From: Clostridia bacterium
Lineage (GTDB): Bacteria > Bacillota > Clostridia > Oscillospirales > Acutalibacteraceae
Assembly (NCBI GenBank): GCA_017521925.1
Contig: JAFXBG010000018.1
Coordinates: 62,001-126,000 of the forward strand
DNA: 64,000 bases
Direction: 5' to 3'
Shown here one piece after another: positions 52,593 to 61,025 of the stretch; position 1 is the first letter of the stretch, and each line of letters starts with the position of its first letter. A program made the translations under genes and the position numbers. The notes below the pieces were generated by a model that had not been told where the DNA came from, did not search any database, and saw only the letters and a program-made list of their open reading frames with translations.

Positions 52593-53017
52593 TTCCAATC
52601 CCCCATTCTGAAAGGCTGAATGTTCTCTCTGAGAGCGGCATCAGACCATTCGCTTCTAGAAGTTCTTTTGCGGATACCTGTAACACGGATGTTAGAGTTA
52701 CCCATACAAGCCACTGCAGCTGCCGTAATAACAGCAATAAGCTCGTCAGTTAAACCCTGAGGCTGAACTACTGCTAAAGCACCGTTGTTATCCATAACAG
52801 TTGCCTGTGCTACGTTGCCATCGCCATTTCCGCCCTTAGGTGCTTTGGGAGCACGGTTCTGAGCTTTATAAACGATTGTGGAATACAGCTTAATAAGTAT
52901 AATAAGCAGTAAAAGTACCGCAAAAACAACTACGATACCTGTAATAAGAACATTAAGGGATAATTCCCAAACATTTCCATTACTTTCGGCTGTTTTTGCC
53001 AATGTGGAAAGAAACAT
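52589..53017 (-). CDS. oadG: Na+ pump decarboxylase gamma subunit (OadG-like)
   Basis: A 142-residue assembly subunit: one membrane helix at about residues 20-42, a Pro/Ala/Gly-rich linker (A-P-K-A-P-K-G-G-N-G) and a C-terminal domain with E-L-I-A-V-I-T-A-A-A-V-A-C-M, which is the OadG/OAD_gamma family pattern, then S-N-I-R-V-T-G-I-R-K. The tail ends with P-F-R-M-G-D-W. The ATG at 53017 follows GGAGG; a longer frame exists but has no such site. It is coupled to OadB. Confidence 0.85.
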   Translation of the reverse strand: MFLSTLAKTAESNGNVWELSLNVLITGIVVVFAVLLLLIILIKLYSTIVYKAQNRAPKAPKGGNGDGNVAQATVMDNNGALAVVQPQGLTDELIAVITAAAVACMGNSNIRVTGIRKRTSRSEWSDAALRENIQPFRMGDWK

Positions 53018-53141
53018 AGCGACCTCCGTTAAACACAATTTTACCTATACATTATATATTTTTTTAAAAAATATTTCAATAGTAATTACAAAAATGTTTA
53101 TAAAATATGAATTTTGTTTTTATTTGTCGCATAAACACGTC

Positions 53142-53180
53142 AAAAACCTCCCTTTGCAACGCAAAAGGAGGTTTATTTTT
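53142..53180. terminator. Bidirectional-looking terminator after spoIVA
   Basis: Arms 53144-53157 and 53161-53174 form a stem of about 13 pairs with a three-base loop. The minus strand, leaving spoIVA, reads into TTTTTG. The plus strand also ends in TTTATTTTTTC. Confidence 0.85.
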
Positions 53181-53184
53181 TCTG

Positions 53185-54663
53185 TTATAGAATTATACAA
53201 ATAAGACCATTACATCCGTCGTTGATAATTTTCTCGACAGTTTCTGAAAGCTTCCGACGGGCATCCTGAGGCATTCGGTAAAGCTTATTGTTTAGGCCCT
53301 CGCTTACAAGCTGATGAACAGATTTTCCGAAAATATCGGATTGCCAGATTCTTACGGGGTCTTCCTCAAATTCTGAGAGCAGGAATTTGACAAGTTCCTC
53401 AGACTGTTGCTCACTACCTACAATGGGAGTAACCTCGGCAGCGGTTTCTATCCGCATAAGATGCACAGAAGGTGCCGTTGCCTTGAGCTTTACGCCGTAT
53501 TTACCGCTTTGTTTTATTATTTTGGGTTCTTCTAAAGTGAGCTCTTCCATTGTTGGCATAACAATACCGTAGCCTGATTCAAGAACTTCGTCATAAGCCT
53601 TTGCAATCCGCTCAAATTTCTGCTGTTTGCGGCTCATTTCTGAAAAACGAGCTAAAAGTGCCCGTTCATCAGGCAAATCAAGGCCTGTTTGCTCTGAAAG
53701 AACCTTAAAGAATAGTTCTGAACTGATGCCGATTTTCAGCTTTGCCTCTCCCCTGCCCAAATCAAGACCTGCAAGCTCAGCTGATGAAATATACTCGTTA
53801 TTAATCAGAACATCGCAGATTTCATGGACCTGTCTGATTTTTTCGATTTTTCCCGCAGTTTCTTTGATTGAAGAAAACACACTTTGCTTTATGGGATGAT
53901 TGTGTTCAAGAGATACTACCCATGTAGGAATATCCACCTTGATTTCACGGATAGGAAACTCAAACAGTATCTGTGCCAGAATACGTTTGATTTCGGTTTC
54001 GTCAAGGTCTTCGCAGGATGTAGGAATTACGGGCACCTGATATTCTGAAGACATTTCTGAGGAAAGATTCTGTACGGATTCATCTGAAGGGTCTATAGTA
54101 TTAAGAAGAATTATAAAAGGCTTGCCTAAAGCCTTAAGTTCTTCTATCACACGTTTTTCGGCATCTATATATTCCGTACGGCTTATATCGGTAACCGAGC
54201 CATCTGTAGTAATTACAAGACCTATGGTACTATGGTCTTCGATAACCTTACGGGTGCCGAATTCGGCGGCTTTGTCAAAAGGCACCTCTGTATCAAACCA
54301 AGGGGTTTTTACCATACGAGGAGCCTCGTCCTCCATATACCCCAGTGCCTCGTTAACAATGTAGCCAACACAATCTATAAGGCGAACCTTTAAACTAACA
54401 TTATCTGCAAGGGAAATTTCAGCCGCCTGTTCAGGGATGAATTTCGGCTCTGTTGTCATTATAGTTCTGCCGCCTGCTGACTGCGGAAGCTCATCCTGAG
54501 CCCGTTCGCGTTTATATTCATCGGCTATATTGGGGATAACCAGATTATCCATAAACCGCTTTGTAAAAGTAGATTTACCTGTTCTGACAGGACCTACCAC
54601 ACCAATGTAGATATCGCCACCTGTACGCTCAGCAATATCTTTATATATATTTCTTTGTTGCAC
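53185..54663 (-). CDS. spoIVA: Stage IV sporulation protein A (coat morphogenetic ATPase)
   Basis: A 492-residue ATPase that polymerises on the mother-cell side of the outer forespore membrane and forms the base of the spore coat. Walker A G-P-V-R-T-G-K-S-T-F is at about residues 24-33, with I-D-C-V-G-Y-I-V-N as the Walker B/switch-like motif near residue 116. The middle and C-terminal domains are complete, ending N-D-G-C-N-G-L-I-C-I-I-L, close to the usual membrane-anchoring end. The start is GTG at 54663 after GGAGG. It lies next to the SipL-like gene. Confidence 0.97.
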   Translation of the reverse strand: MQQRNIYKDIAERTGGDIYIGVVGPVRTGKSTFTKRFMDNLVIPNIADEYKRERAQDELPQSAGGRTIMTTEPKFIPEQAAEISLADNVSLKVRLIDCVGYIVNEALGYMEDEAPRMVKTPWFDTEVPFDKAAEFGTRKVIEDHSTIGLVITTDGSVTDISRTEYIDAEKRVIEELKALGKPFIILLNTIDPSDESVQNLSSEMSSEYQVPVIPTSCEDLDETEIKRILAQILFEFPIREIKVDIPTWVVSLEHNHPIKQSVFSSIKETAGKIEKIRQVHEICDVLINNEYISSAELAGLDLGRGEAKLKIGISSELFFKVLSEQTGLDLPDERALLARFSEMSRKQQKFERIAKAYDEVLESGYGIVMPTMEELTLEEPKIIKQSGKYGVKLKATAPSVHLMRIETAAEVTPIVGSEQQSEELVKFLLSEFEEDPVRIWQSDIFGKSVHQLVSEGLNNKLYRMPQDARRKLSETVEKIINDGCNGLICIIL

Positions 54664-54691
54664 TTTAGTACCTCCGAATTATACTGTTAGA

Positions 54692-56218
54692 TTACACCTT
54701 TGGAATAAGCAAAAGCATTTTGTCTTTAAGTTCTTTATCTGAAAGCCCGTTTTCAACGCATAAAGCACCTATATCTGTGCGGTAACGCTTGGCAATATCC
54801 CACACGTTTTCGCCATTTTCGGCAAAATAAAGTGTAAGAGCACAATTGGCGTCAGTTGTAAGCTCACCGCAATCTGTTATGTTGGTTACTGCCTGAATAC
54901 TTTCTGTTTTCGTAAGCTTTGTAAGCACAAGTATTTCAGTTCTGAGTTCCATAGTGTTACTATCAGATAATCTGTAACTAAGAGATTTTATCATTGCGGT
55001 AATGTCCTTACAGCTTGTAAACGTGTCACTTAAGGGTTCGGTATTTTCTATCTCAACACTCCGCTCGATATAGGTAAGCTCAGCACTTTCGTCTAAGGCA
55101 AGAATACAGAAGTTTGCCTTACCGCTAAGCTTAAGTTTATCTGAAACATAAGGTTTAACCTGGACATTATCGCAGAAAATATCAATTACCCGTGTAATTT
55201 TAGAATCACCTAAGTTTATGGCGGATTTGCTCATAATGGTTGATATCTTAGGCAGTACTGAAGACTCCAGTGTAACAGGAGAATATTCAAGCTCAGTATC
55301 ACAAGCTGTTGAGTAAGCATCGCTTATGTATGTAACCTCGGTTTCTTTTCGGCAGGAAACACTGACACAAAGTTTTGCTTCTAAAATTACAAGGGGATTT
55401 TCAGATGTCACATCTGATTTTAGCTTTATATCGTGAGAAAGAAGGTTTAAATCAATTTCTCTTACATCGGTATCGCTTACTCCCTGACATTCCATATTAT
55501 GAACAAAAGGAAATACATAAGTAAACTGTTCCGGCAGTTCGCTTGTATGGTCAGTGCAGTAAAGCATACACAGAGTAAGCTCGCCTTTTAAAAGGAGTCG
55601 GTTTCCTACTGCCGATGCATCGGTAATCATTGCTCTTACCTCGCTTCTCAGAACTGTGCTGACAGGAGATTTAGATCCGACTGAAATACTTTCTGCTACA
55701 GAAAAGACCTCGCTCTGCAGAGATATCAGTTCTGAAACTTTGGTTTTTCTCAAATCTGTCTGAAGTTCTTTACATTCAAGCGGTAAGTATAGGTCGGAGG
55801 GCTTCTTTTCGTATGCTCTGATGTTAAGTGAAACTGCACCGTGAATCATCAGCCGACGAGGTGATACAGCCTTGCAGTTTACATATTCGGTTTTAGCTTT
55901 TACAGTAGTTACAAAGTCGGATAAATCCGGACTTAAGTTAAAAGATGCTGAGAAAGGCAATGTCTGCTCGGCACATTTAAGACTTTTTTTATCTGAGGAA
56001 CAATATAACACACGCAGAAGGGATGCACCCTCTACAGTAAGCTGTCCTCCGCTTGCATTTGTGGTGTAAATTTCAGGTGTAACTGTGCATTTAAAGATTT
56101 TTTCTACATCAGCACAATAGTCCGGCAATGTAAAATCCAAATCTACAGGTTGCTCGGATGACAATGACAATGCATCCACCGCAAAATATACAGGCTCGGG
56201 GGTTAGTATAAAATCCAT
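54692..56218 (-). CDS. sipL: SPOCS (DUF3794) and LysM protein, SipL-like
   Basis: A 508-residue protein with repeated DUF3794/SPOCS domains (for example P-V-D-L-D-F-T-L-P-D-Y-C-A-D-V-E-K near residue 27, and a second at about 170-350). It has a C-terminal LysM domain (Y-F-A-E-N-G-E-N-V-W-D-I-A-K-R-Y-R-T and L-S-D-K-E-L-K-D-K-M-L-L-L-I-P-K). In Clostridioides difficile SipL has this architecture and binds SpoIVA to place the coat. Position just upstream of spoIVA supports the same role here; the symbol is by architecture and context. The ATG at 56218 follows AAAGGAG. Confidence 0.8.
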   Translation of the reverse strand: MDFILTPEPVYFAVDALSLSSEQPVDLDFTLPDYCADVEKIFKCTVTPEIYTTNASGGQLTVEGASLLRVLYCSSDKKSLKCAEQTLPFSASFNLSPDLSDFVTTVKAKTEYVNCKAVSPRRLMIHGAVSLNIRAYEKKPSDLYLPLECKELQTDLRKTKVSELISLQSEVFSVAESISVGSKSPVSTVLRSEVRAMITDASAVGNRLLLKGELTLCMLYCTDHTSELPEQFTYVFPFVHNMECQGVSDTDVREIDLNLLSHDIKLKSDVTSENPLVILEAKLCVSVSCRKETEVTYISDAYSTACDTELEYSPVTLESSVLPKISTIMSKSAINLGDSKITRVIDIFCDNVQVKPYVSDKLKLSGKANFCILALDESAELTYIERSVEIENTEPLSDTFTSCKDITAMIKSLSYRLSDSNTMELRTEILVLTKLTKTESIQAVTNITDCGELTTDANCALTLYFAENGENVWDIAKRYRTDIGALCVENGLSDKELKDKMLLLIPKV

Positions 56219-56286
56219 ATTTTTCTCTCCTTTATGCTTATACATCATTATTATTAGGACAAAGGCTCAAATATGAATTTTTACGT

Positions 56287-56320
56287 AAAAAAGCTCTCCT
56301 TAAATTTCAAGGAGAGCTTT
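56287..56320 (-). terminator. Terminator of the sugar transporter operon
   Basis: On the minus strand a perfect 12-base stem (56320-56309 with 56301-56290) ends in six T residues. It lies just after the MacB-like gene. Confidence 0.9.
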
Positions 56321-56327
56321 GGATAAT

Positions 56328-57470
56328 TTATTGGTTTTTGAAAAGCTTATTCAACAGAGATAAAAGCAATATTATGGTTATAGTAAAGAAAACCAGGAAT
56401 ATTGCACCTATCCACAAGCAAGAAGAAAATGTTGATGTATAAAGATTTATGCGGTAGGTATCACCAAACAAAGCAAGAGTATTCATATACTGAGCATCCT
56501 TACAAAGCATTTCAAAATAATAACCGATATCGAAAAGATTATCATAAGGAATGTACTTGGAAACAATAAAGATGCTGAAATCAGACTTAAGGAAAACAAA
56601 CACCAGTATAGCAGGAATGCCTAAAGCCGTAAGAACAAAAGCTACATACTTAAAAGGGATAGACAAAAAGGACTTTGAAAAATAGTTTTTCTTAAGGTTC
56701 TTCCCTATTTCTTTTAAAAGCTTTGAGCAGATTTTATACCAGAGATACATAAGGGCTATGGCAAAAACAACATATATAATAAGATATAAAACATGCTTTA
56801 TTGTTGTTATTACCTTTGCCTTTTCCGAAAGACTTGTAAAATGGTATTGCGGGGTATTCATCTGCTCGATATACCCTGCGCTGGCGGTGGTGGTGTCATA
56901 AACGACAGTATGAACAGGCAAATCTTCAGGCTTTTCAGCTAAAGTATAAGGAATAAAGATACGCTCTTTGCCGTCCTTAGAGAATTTATCTATAAGATTT
57001 TTGCTGTCTTCAAAAACACCTGCGATAATATATTTATCACCGCTGAGCTCTAAAATTCTGCCTGTTACATCGGTATTGAAATAGAGCTTCAAAGCAAGGG
57101 TATCACTGATAACCACCTTTCTCTTAAGGTCATTCTGGTCATTTTCTGTAAAGCTTGACCCCTTAAGAGGCTCATTTAAAATCGTGAAGTAGTCACAGGT
57201 AGTATAGGTTGGAATAACCTCGTTGCCTTTAAGCATCATAGGTTCGGTTTCCGAGGTAAAACTGTAATGCTTGGTACGAACTCTTTTACTGATTTTATCA
57301 AAATAGCTTACATTAATCGGCTCGCTACCCTCAAGAGGATTGAAATTTGCCACACCTGCTTGCGGAAGCTTATTTATAGCATTGTCTGCAAAAAACAAAC
57401 AGCCGGATAATGACGTTGCTGACAATAGCAGAAACACAACTAAAATTATTATATGTTTTTTCAGGGTCAT
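56328..57470 (-). CDS. MacB-like permease (periplasmic core domain plus FtsX-type helices)
   Basis: A 380-residue membrane protein. One helix at residues 5-25, then an outer domain with V-I-S-D-T-L-A-L-K-L-Y-F-N-T-D-V-T-G-R-I-L and Y-I-I-A-G-V-F-E-D, the pattern of the MacB periplasmic core domain, and three C-terminal helices (about 225-250, 275-300, 350-375) as in FtsX-type ABC permeases. A possible lipobox (L-S-G-C) lies in the first helix. The start at 57470 follows GGAGGG. No ATPase is encoded beside it, which is odd for this class. It overlaps into a run of sugar-transport genes. Function unknown. Confidence 0.65.
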   Translation of the reverse strand: MTLKKHIIILVVFLLLSATSLSGCLFFADNAINKLPQAGVANFNPLEGSEPINVSYFDKISKRVRTKHYSFTSETEPMMLKGNEVIPTYTTCDYFTILNEPLKGSSFTENDQNDLKRKVVISDTLALKLYFNTDVTGRILELSGDKYIIAGVFEDSKNLIDKFSKDGKERIFIPYTLAEKPEDLPVHTVVYDTTTASAGYIEQMNTPQYHFTSLSEKAKVITTIKHVLYLIIYVVFAIALMYLWYKICSKLLKEIGKNLKKNYFSKSFLSIPFKYVAFVLTALGIPAILVFVFLKSDFSIFIVSKYIPYDNLFDIGYYFEMLCKDAQYMNTLALFGDTYRINLYTSTFSSCLWIGAIFLVFFTITIILLLSLLNKLFKNQ

Positions 57471-57471
57471 A

Positions 57472-57885
57472 TCAGCCCTCCACCACGTACACACGGTCGC
57501 CGCTTGTAAGAGCCTTTGAAGTGCTGTAAATGATTCGGTTACCGCCGTGAAGTCCTGACGAAAGCACTTCGTAATACATACCGTCGTCGTTTACAATCTG
57601 CACACTGATTTCGTCGGCATAATATTCACCGTTAATCCAATTGATAACAAAAACCGTACCGCTGTCGCCAAATCCTGACACCGCTTTTATAGGCACCAAA
57701 AATCTGTCTTCATGCCCGTATACACCGTGTTCACTGTCAGATTCAACTCTTATAACTTCGGTGGTTTTGACGTTTGGAATAAGCATAGCATCTATTGTGC
57801 TTGAAAAATATGTGAGCAGTAAAATAACAAGAAAGAAAACTACGCCAAGAATAAGGCTTACTTTTTTTACTTTATCTTTTTTCAT
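57472..57885 (-). CDS. Small membrane-anchored HlyD/adaptor-C-terminal-like protein
   Basis: A 137-residue protein: a basic N-terminus, one membrane helix (residues 9-28), then a beta-rich outer domain. The latter shows F-L-V-P-I-K-A-V, G-T-V-F-V-I-N-W-I-N-G, Y-Y-E-V-L-S-S-G-L-H-G-G and L-T-S-G-D-R-V-Y-V-V-E-G, the pattern of the C-terminal (membrane-proximal) domain of efflux adaptor proteins. The hairpin and lipoyl parts of a normal adaptor are absent, so it is a minimal version. It directly precedes the MacB-like gene, and the pair resembles a stripped-down MacA/MacB system. Confidence 0.6.
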   Translation of the reverse strand: MKKDKVKKVSLILGVVFFLVILLLTYFSSTIDAMLIPNVKTTEVIRVESDSEHGVYGHEDRFLVPIKAVSGFGDSGTVFVINWINGEYYADEISVQIVNDDGMYYEVLSSGLHGGNRIIYSTSKALTSGDRVYVVEG

Positions 57886-57894
57886 ACTAACCTC

Positions 57895-58728
57895 CTATTT
57901 ATCCGTGCTGATAAAGGGCGAGTCTATATCTTTCTGACCATAAGCAAAAATAAGCAAAGGCACAACCATAAACATAACTCCGCAGGCAAAAACTATACCA
58001 AAATCACTATTGCCGATATCGCCTAAAGTTACTGAAAGGGGGTACATTCCCTCATCCTCAAAATAGATAAGAGGCTGTTCTACAATGTTCCAGTTATCTA
58101 TGAACGTAAGAAGCACCAAGGTAACTAAACCACCCTTGATCTGAGGCAGAATGATACGTGTAAAAATCCTGAAGTAACCTGCACCGTCAATACGAGCGGC
58201 TTCTATAGAAGAATCAGGAATATACTTTATGCTCTGTCTCAAAAGGCAGATACCAAAAGCAGAAAATGTTCCGGGCAATATAACCGCAAGGAAATTATTG
58301 AGCAGATTTAGGTTTTCAAGAACCATATAATTTGGCACCAAGGTTACCTGCAATGGCAGAATAAGAAGAATTATATAGACAAAGAAAAGCTTATCGCGAA
58401 ACGGAAAGTTAAGTTTGGCAAAAGCAAACGCCGCTAAAGCCGAAACAACCGTCTGCCCTATTACAGTCGGAAAAGTCATAACAACCGAATTCCAGAACTT
58501 CTCTAAATATTCCGGTCTGCGAAAAAACACCTGATAATACTGCTCGCCTGAAGCTTTTTCAGGGATAAGTTCTATGTTTTTGTACTCTTCATTTGTAAAG
58601 TCAAGCATAGTTGTCACCTGACTTTGGGGCATAAATGAGCCCGCCAACATATAGACCATAGGAAACAGAAACACAAGAACTATTAATATTAATAATATAT
58701 ATTTAAAAATCAGTTTAGTCTTTTTCAT
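57895..58728 (-). CDS. Sugar ABC transporter permease, MalG type
   Basis: A 277-residue inner-membrane permease with six transmembrane segments. The EAA loop I-E-A-A-R-I-D-G-A-G-Y-F-R-I-F-T-R-I-I-L-P contacts the ATPase. The ATG at 58728 follows GAGG; a long in-frame extension upstream overlaps the partner permease and has no ribosome site. It works with the adjacent MalF-type permease and the two binding lipoproteins. The ATPase (MsmK/UgpC type) is not in the window, as is common for clostridial CUT1 systems that share one ATPase. Confidence 0.93.
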   Translation of the reverse strand: MKKTKLIFKYILLILIVLVFLFPMVYMLAGSFMPQSQVTTMLDFTNEEYKNIELIPEKASGEQYYQVFFRRPEYLEKFWNSVVMTFPTVIGQTVVSALAAFAFAKLNFPFRDKLFFVYIILLILPLQVTLVPNYMVLENLNLLNNFLAVILPGTFSAFGICLLRQSIKYIPDSSIEAARIDGAGYFRIFTRIILPQIKGGLVTLVLLTFIDNWNIVEQPLIYFEDEGMYPLSVTLGDIGNSDFGIVFACGVMFMVVPLLIFAYGQKDIDSPFISTDK

Positions 58729-58735
58729 ATTAACC

Positions 58736-59587
58736 TCACTGTGTAAAGCTATTCTTACGCTCAAAGAGATAGAAAACAAGCAAAAGCAGAACAATAAACA
58801 AAGAAAGAACAATTGAAGCCGCTGAAAGACGGGGATAATTTAGGTTATAATAATTGTTATTTATAAAATTCTGCAAAAAGTAAACATTTTCATTGGGATA
58901 GTCTCCGAAAATCGCGAACACCTCTCGGAAAATTTTAAACGAATAGATAATCTCCATAAGAAACACAAAAAACGTTGTGGGAGTTATCATTGGCAAAGTC
59001 ACCTTTGTGACCATTTTAAATGATGACGCCCCGTCAAGCCTTGCACTTTCGTAAAGGTGCTGAGGTACACCTGCCAATCCTGCAGTAAAAAGAACAACAC
59101 AAAAGCCACAATACTTCCACACATAAATTATTATTATCATCACCATAGAAAAAGGAGAATTAAAAAATCCCACTGTATCAAATCCAAGGTAATTCAGAAG
59201 ACCATTTACGGCTCCGTAATCATCAAACAGGAGCTGCCATACAGATACAAGGGAGGCTATGGGAACAACTACGGGAATAAGTAACGAACTTCTGAAAAAA
59301 CCTGAGATGCTTTTGAAAGAATTCAGAAACAGTGCAATAAGGAAAGATACAAGCATCAGAAGAGGTATGGCGATTACAGTAAATATACCAGTGTTTTTTA
59401 AAGCAAGGAGAAAGGTTTTGTTTGTAAAAAGTTCTAAGTAGTTATTAAGTCCTACAAAGGTATTGCCGATAAAAAGGCTTTTTACAAAGCATATAATATA
59501 AGGTACAACATAAAACACCGCAATACCTATAAGTGAGGGCAATATAAAAATCAAAGCAGCAAAAGCTTCTTTTCGTTTGTATTTCAA
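58736..59587 (-). CDS. Sugar ABC transporter permease, MalF type
   Basis: A 283-residue permease with six membrane segments and the EAA motif Y-E-S-A-R-L-D-G-A-S-S-F-K-M-V-T-K-V-T-L-P near residue 185. A TTG at 59587 is the best start: AAGGAG lies eight bases before it, whereas the upstream GTG (59596) directly touches that ribosome site. It is 12 bases after the first binding-protein gene. Together with the MalG-type gene it forms the membrane channel for an oligosaccharide or similar solute of unknown identity. Confidence 0.92.
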   Translation of the reverse strand: MKYKRKEAFAALIFILPSLIGIAVFYVVPYIICFVKSLFIGNTFVGLNNYLELFTNKTFLLALKNTGIFTVIAIPLLMLVSFLIALFLNSFKSISGFFRSSLLIPVVVPIASLVSVWQLLFDDYGAVNGLLNYLGFDTVGFFNSPFSMVMIIIIYVWKYCGFCVVLFTAGLAGVPQHLYESARLDGASSFKMVTKVTLPMITPTTFFVFLMEIIYSFKIFREVFAIFGDYPNENVYFLQNFINNNYYNLNYPRLSAASIVLSLFIVLLLLVFYLFERKNSFTQ

Positions 59588-59599
59588 ATTATTCACTCC

Positions 59600-60979
59600 T
59601 TATTCACTCATATAAATGGTAACAGCGGAAGTTAAACGCTGAACGAACTTATTTGTTGTTATTTTATCATTGAGATAATCGTTGATAATGTCCCCTATTA
59701 CATTCTGATAAAGATGGGACTTAAGCTGAGAATTATAGCCGTAAAGATTACAGGAGGATATGTTTTCTATCATAGGCAGATACTCCTCTGTTACGGCTTT
59801 ATTCTTCGCTTCTAAGGTAGCTTCATCAAAGCTGTAACCCCACCAGAAGCGCTCAAAATTAACAGCCTCGTTTACCGCACTGTCAAAAACCGAATTTTTT
59901 ACAGGCAAAGCCAATCCAAAGGAGTTGGTGTCTTCTCTGCCGCCGCCAAAATAACCCTGAGAAGAATCGCTTAATAAATATTCAATAAGCTTTGCCGCCT
60001 TGTCCATTTTTTGGCAGTTGGCATTTATAGCAAAACCTACCTCTATACTTGCAGTGATTTCTCCGTTACGATTATAGTCAGGTATAAGCATTGGGGGGTC
60101 CTGACCATACTCCAAGGCAGAAAGGTAATCAAGAGCATAAGTGGTTAAGGAGCCGCCATAGTAGTTGTTTTCATTGGCTGAAAAAATATATGCTGAACTA
60201 TCTTCAGGTTCACGCCAGTTTTCACTTACTACAGGTTCATAGTTAAGAAGCTCCGCATAACTGTCGCCGTTAAGTATTGCATATTTAAAATCCTCAGCTA
60301 AGTTATAAAACTCCTCACTGTCAAAATCCGCAGTACCCTCATAAAAGTCTATATACTGACGAATAAATGAAAAGAAAAATGTTTCTGCAGAATAGGGGTT
60401 AATAAGATAAGCGTTAATTTTATTATTTTTATAAGCCTCTAAAACAGATTGAAAGGTGAAGTCATCAGGGTCAATCCCAAAACCAGCAAGCTTATCTTTA
60501 GTGGTGTATAGTGCGTTCAGACGATAATACAAAGGTAATATCATACGCTTGCCGTCAACAACTCCGCTATCCATTACATTTTTATTGAAATCGTCAAAAT
60601 CCACGTCGGCATCATAAGTGCTGACAATTTCGTCGATATCGGCAAGAGAATTGTTTCGTACAAGCTTTTCGAAAGGATAGGTTTGAGTAATAGACATAAT
60701 ATCAGGGCCACCGCCTGCCATAAGCTCGGTAGCAAGAGCTGAGTTCATTTCGTTATAGCTTTCAAAAGATATAAACTCAACACTATCTTCAAAATTATCT
60801 TTAACGGCACAGTATTTATTGTATTTTTTTAAAAATTCGTAAAGCTCATCACCACCCTCACCCACACAGTAAAATGTAAGCTTATCGCTGTCGGTAGCTT
60901 GCAACGCATCGCAGGCAGACATGAGCGGACAAATAAAAAGTATTGAAACCAGCAATAAAGAAACTATCTTATTTTTCAT
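59600..60979 (-). CDS. Extracellular sugar-binding lipoprotein (family 1), copy 1
   Basis: A 459-residue solute-binding lipoprotein. The signal peptide ends L-M-S-A-C (Cys23). After it come L-T-F-Y-C-V-G-E-G-G, M-A-G-G-G-P-D-I-M-S-I-T-Q near residue 87 and S-G-V-V-D-G-K-R-M-I-L-P-L-Y-Y, the pattern of family 1 binding proteins of CUT1 transporters, then a P-D-Y-N-R-N-G-E-I-T-A segment. It is a clear paralogue of the next gene: the motifs S-A-C, M-A-G-x-G-P-D, M-D-S-G-V-x-D-G-K-R and G-G-R-E occur in both in the same order. The ligand is unknown. Confidence 0.92.
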   Translation of the reverse strand: MKNKIVSLLLVSILFICPLMSACDALQATDSDKLTFYCVGEGGDELYEFLKKYNKYCAVKDNFEDSVEFISFESYNEMNSALATELMAGGGPDIMSITQTYPFEKLVRNNSLADIDEIVSTYDADVDFDDFNKNVMDSGVVDGKRMILPLYYRLNALYTTKDKLAGFGIDPDDFTFQSVLEAYKNNKINAYLINPYSAETFFFSFIRQYIDFYEGTADFDSEEFYNLAEDFKYAILNGDSYAELLNYEPVVSENWREPEDSSAYIFSANENNYYGGSLTTYALDYLSALEYGQDPPMLIPDYNRNGEITASIEVGFAINANCQKMDKAAKLIEYLLSDSSQGYFGGGREDTNSFGLALPVKNSVFDSAVNEAVNFERFWWGYSFDEATLEAKNKAVTEEYLPMIENISSCNLYGYNSQLKSHLYQNVIGDIINDYLNDKITTNKFVQRLTSAVTIYMSE

Positions 60980-61025
60980 ACAAAGACCTACTTTTCGGGA
61001 TTTAGAGCTTCACGAAAATTTATTA

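Noticed and set aside
53100-53184. The repeat near 53144-53174 as an insertion-sequence end.
   Set aside because: It is a simple stem with T-runs on both sides, so a terminator explains it.
60980-61025. A terminator or regulator between the two sugar-binding protein genes.
   Set aside because: No stable stem with a T-run was found; the two genes are probably co-transcribed.
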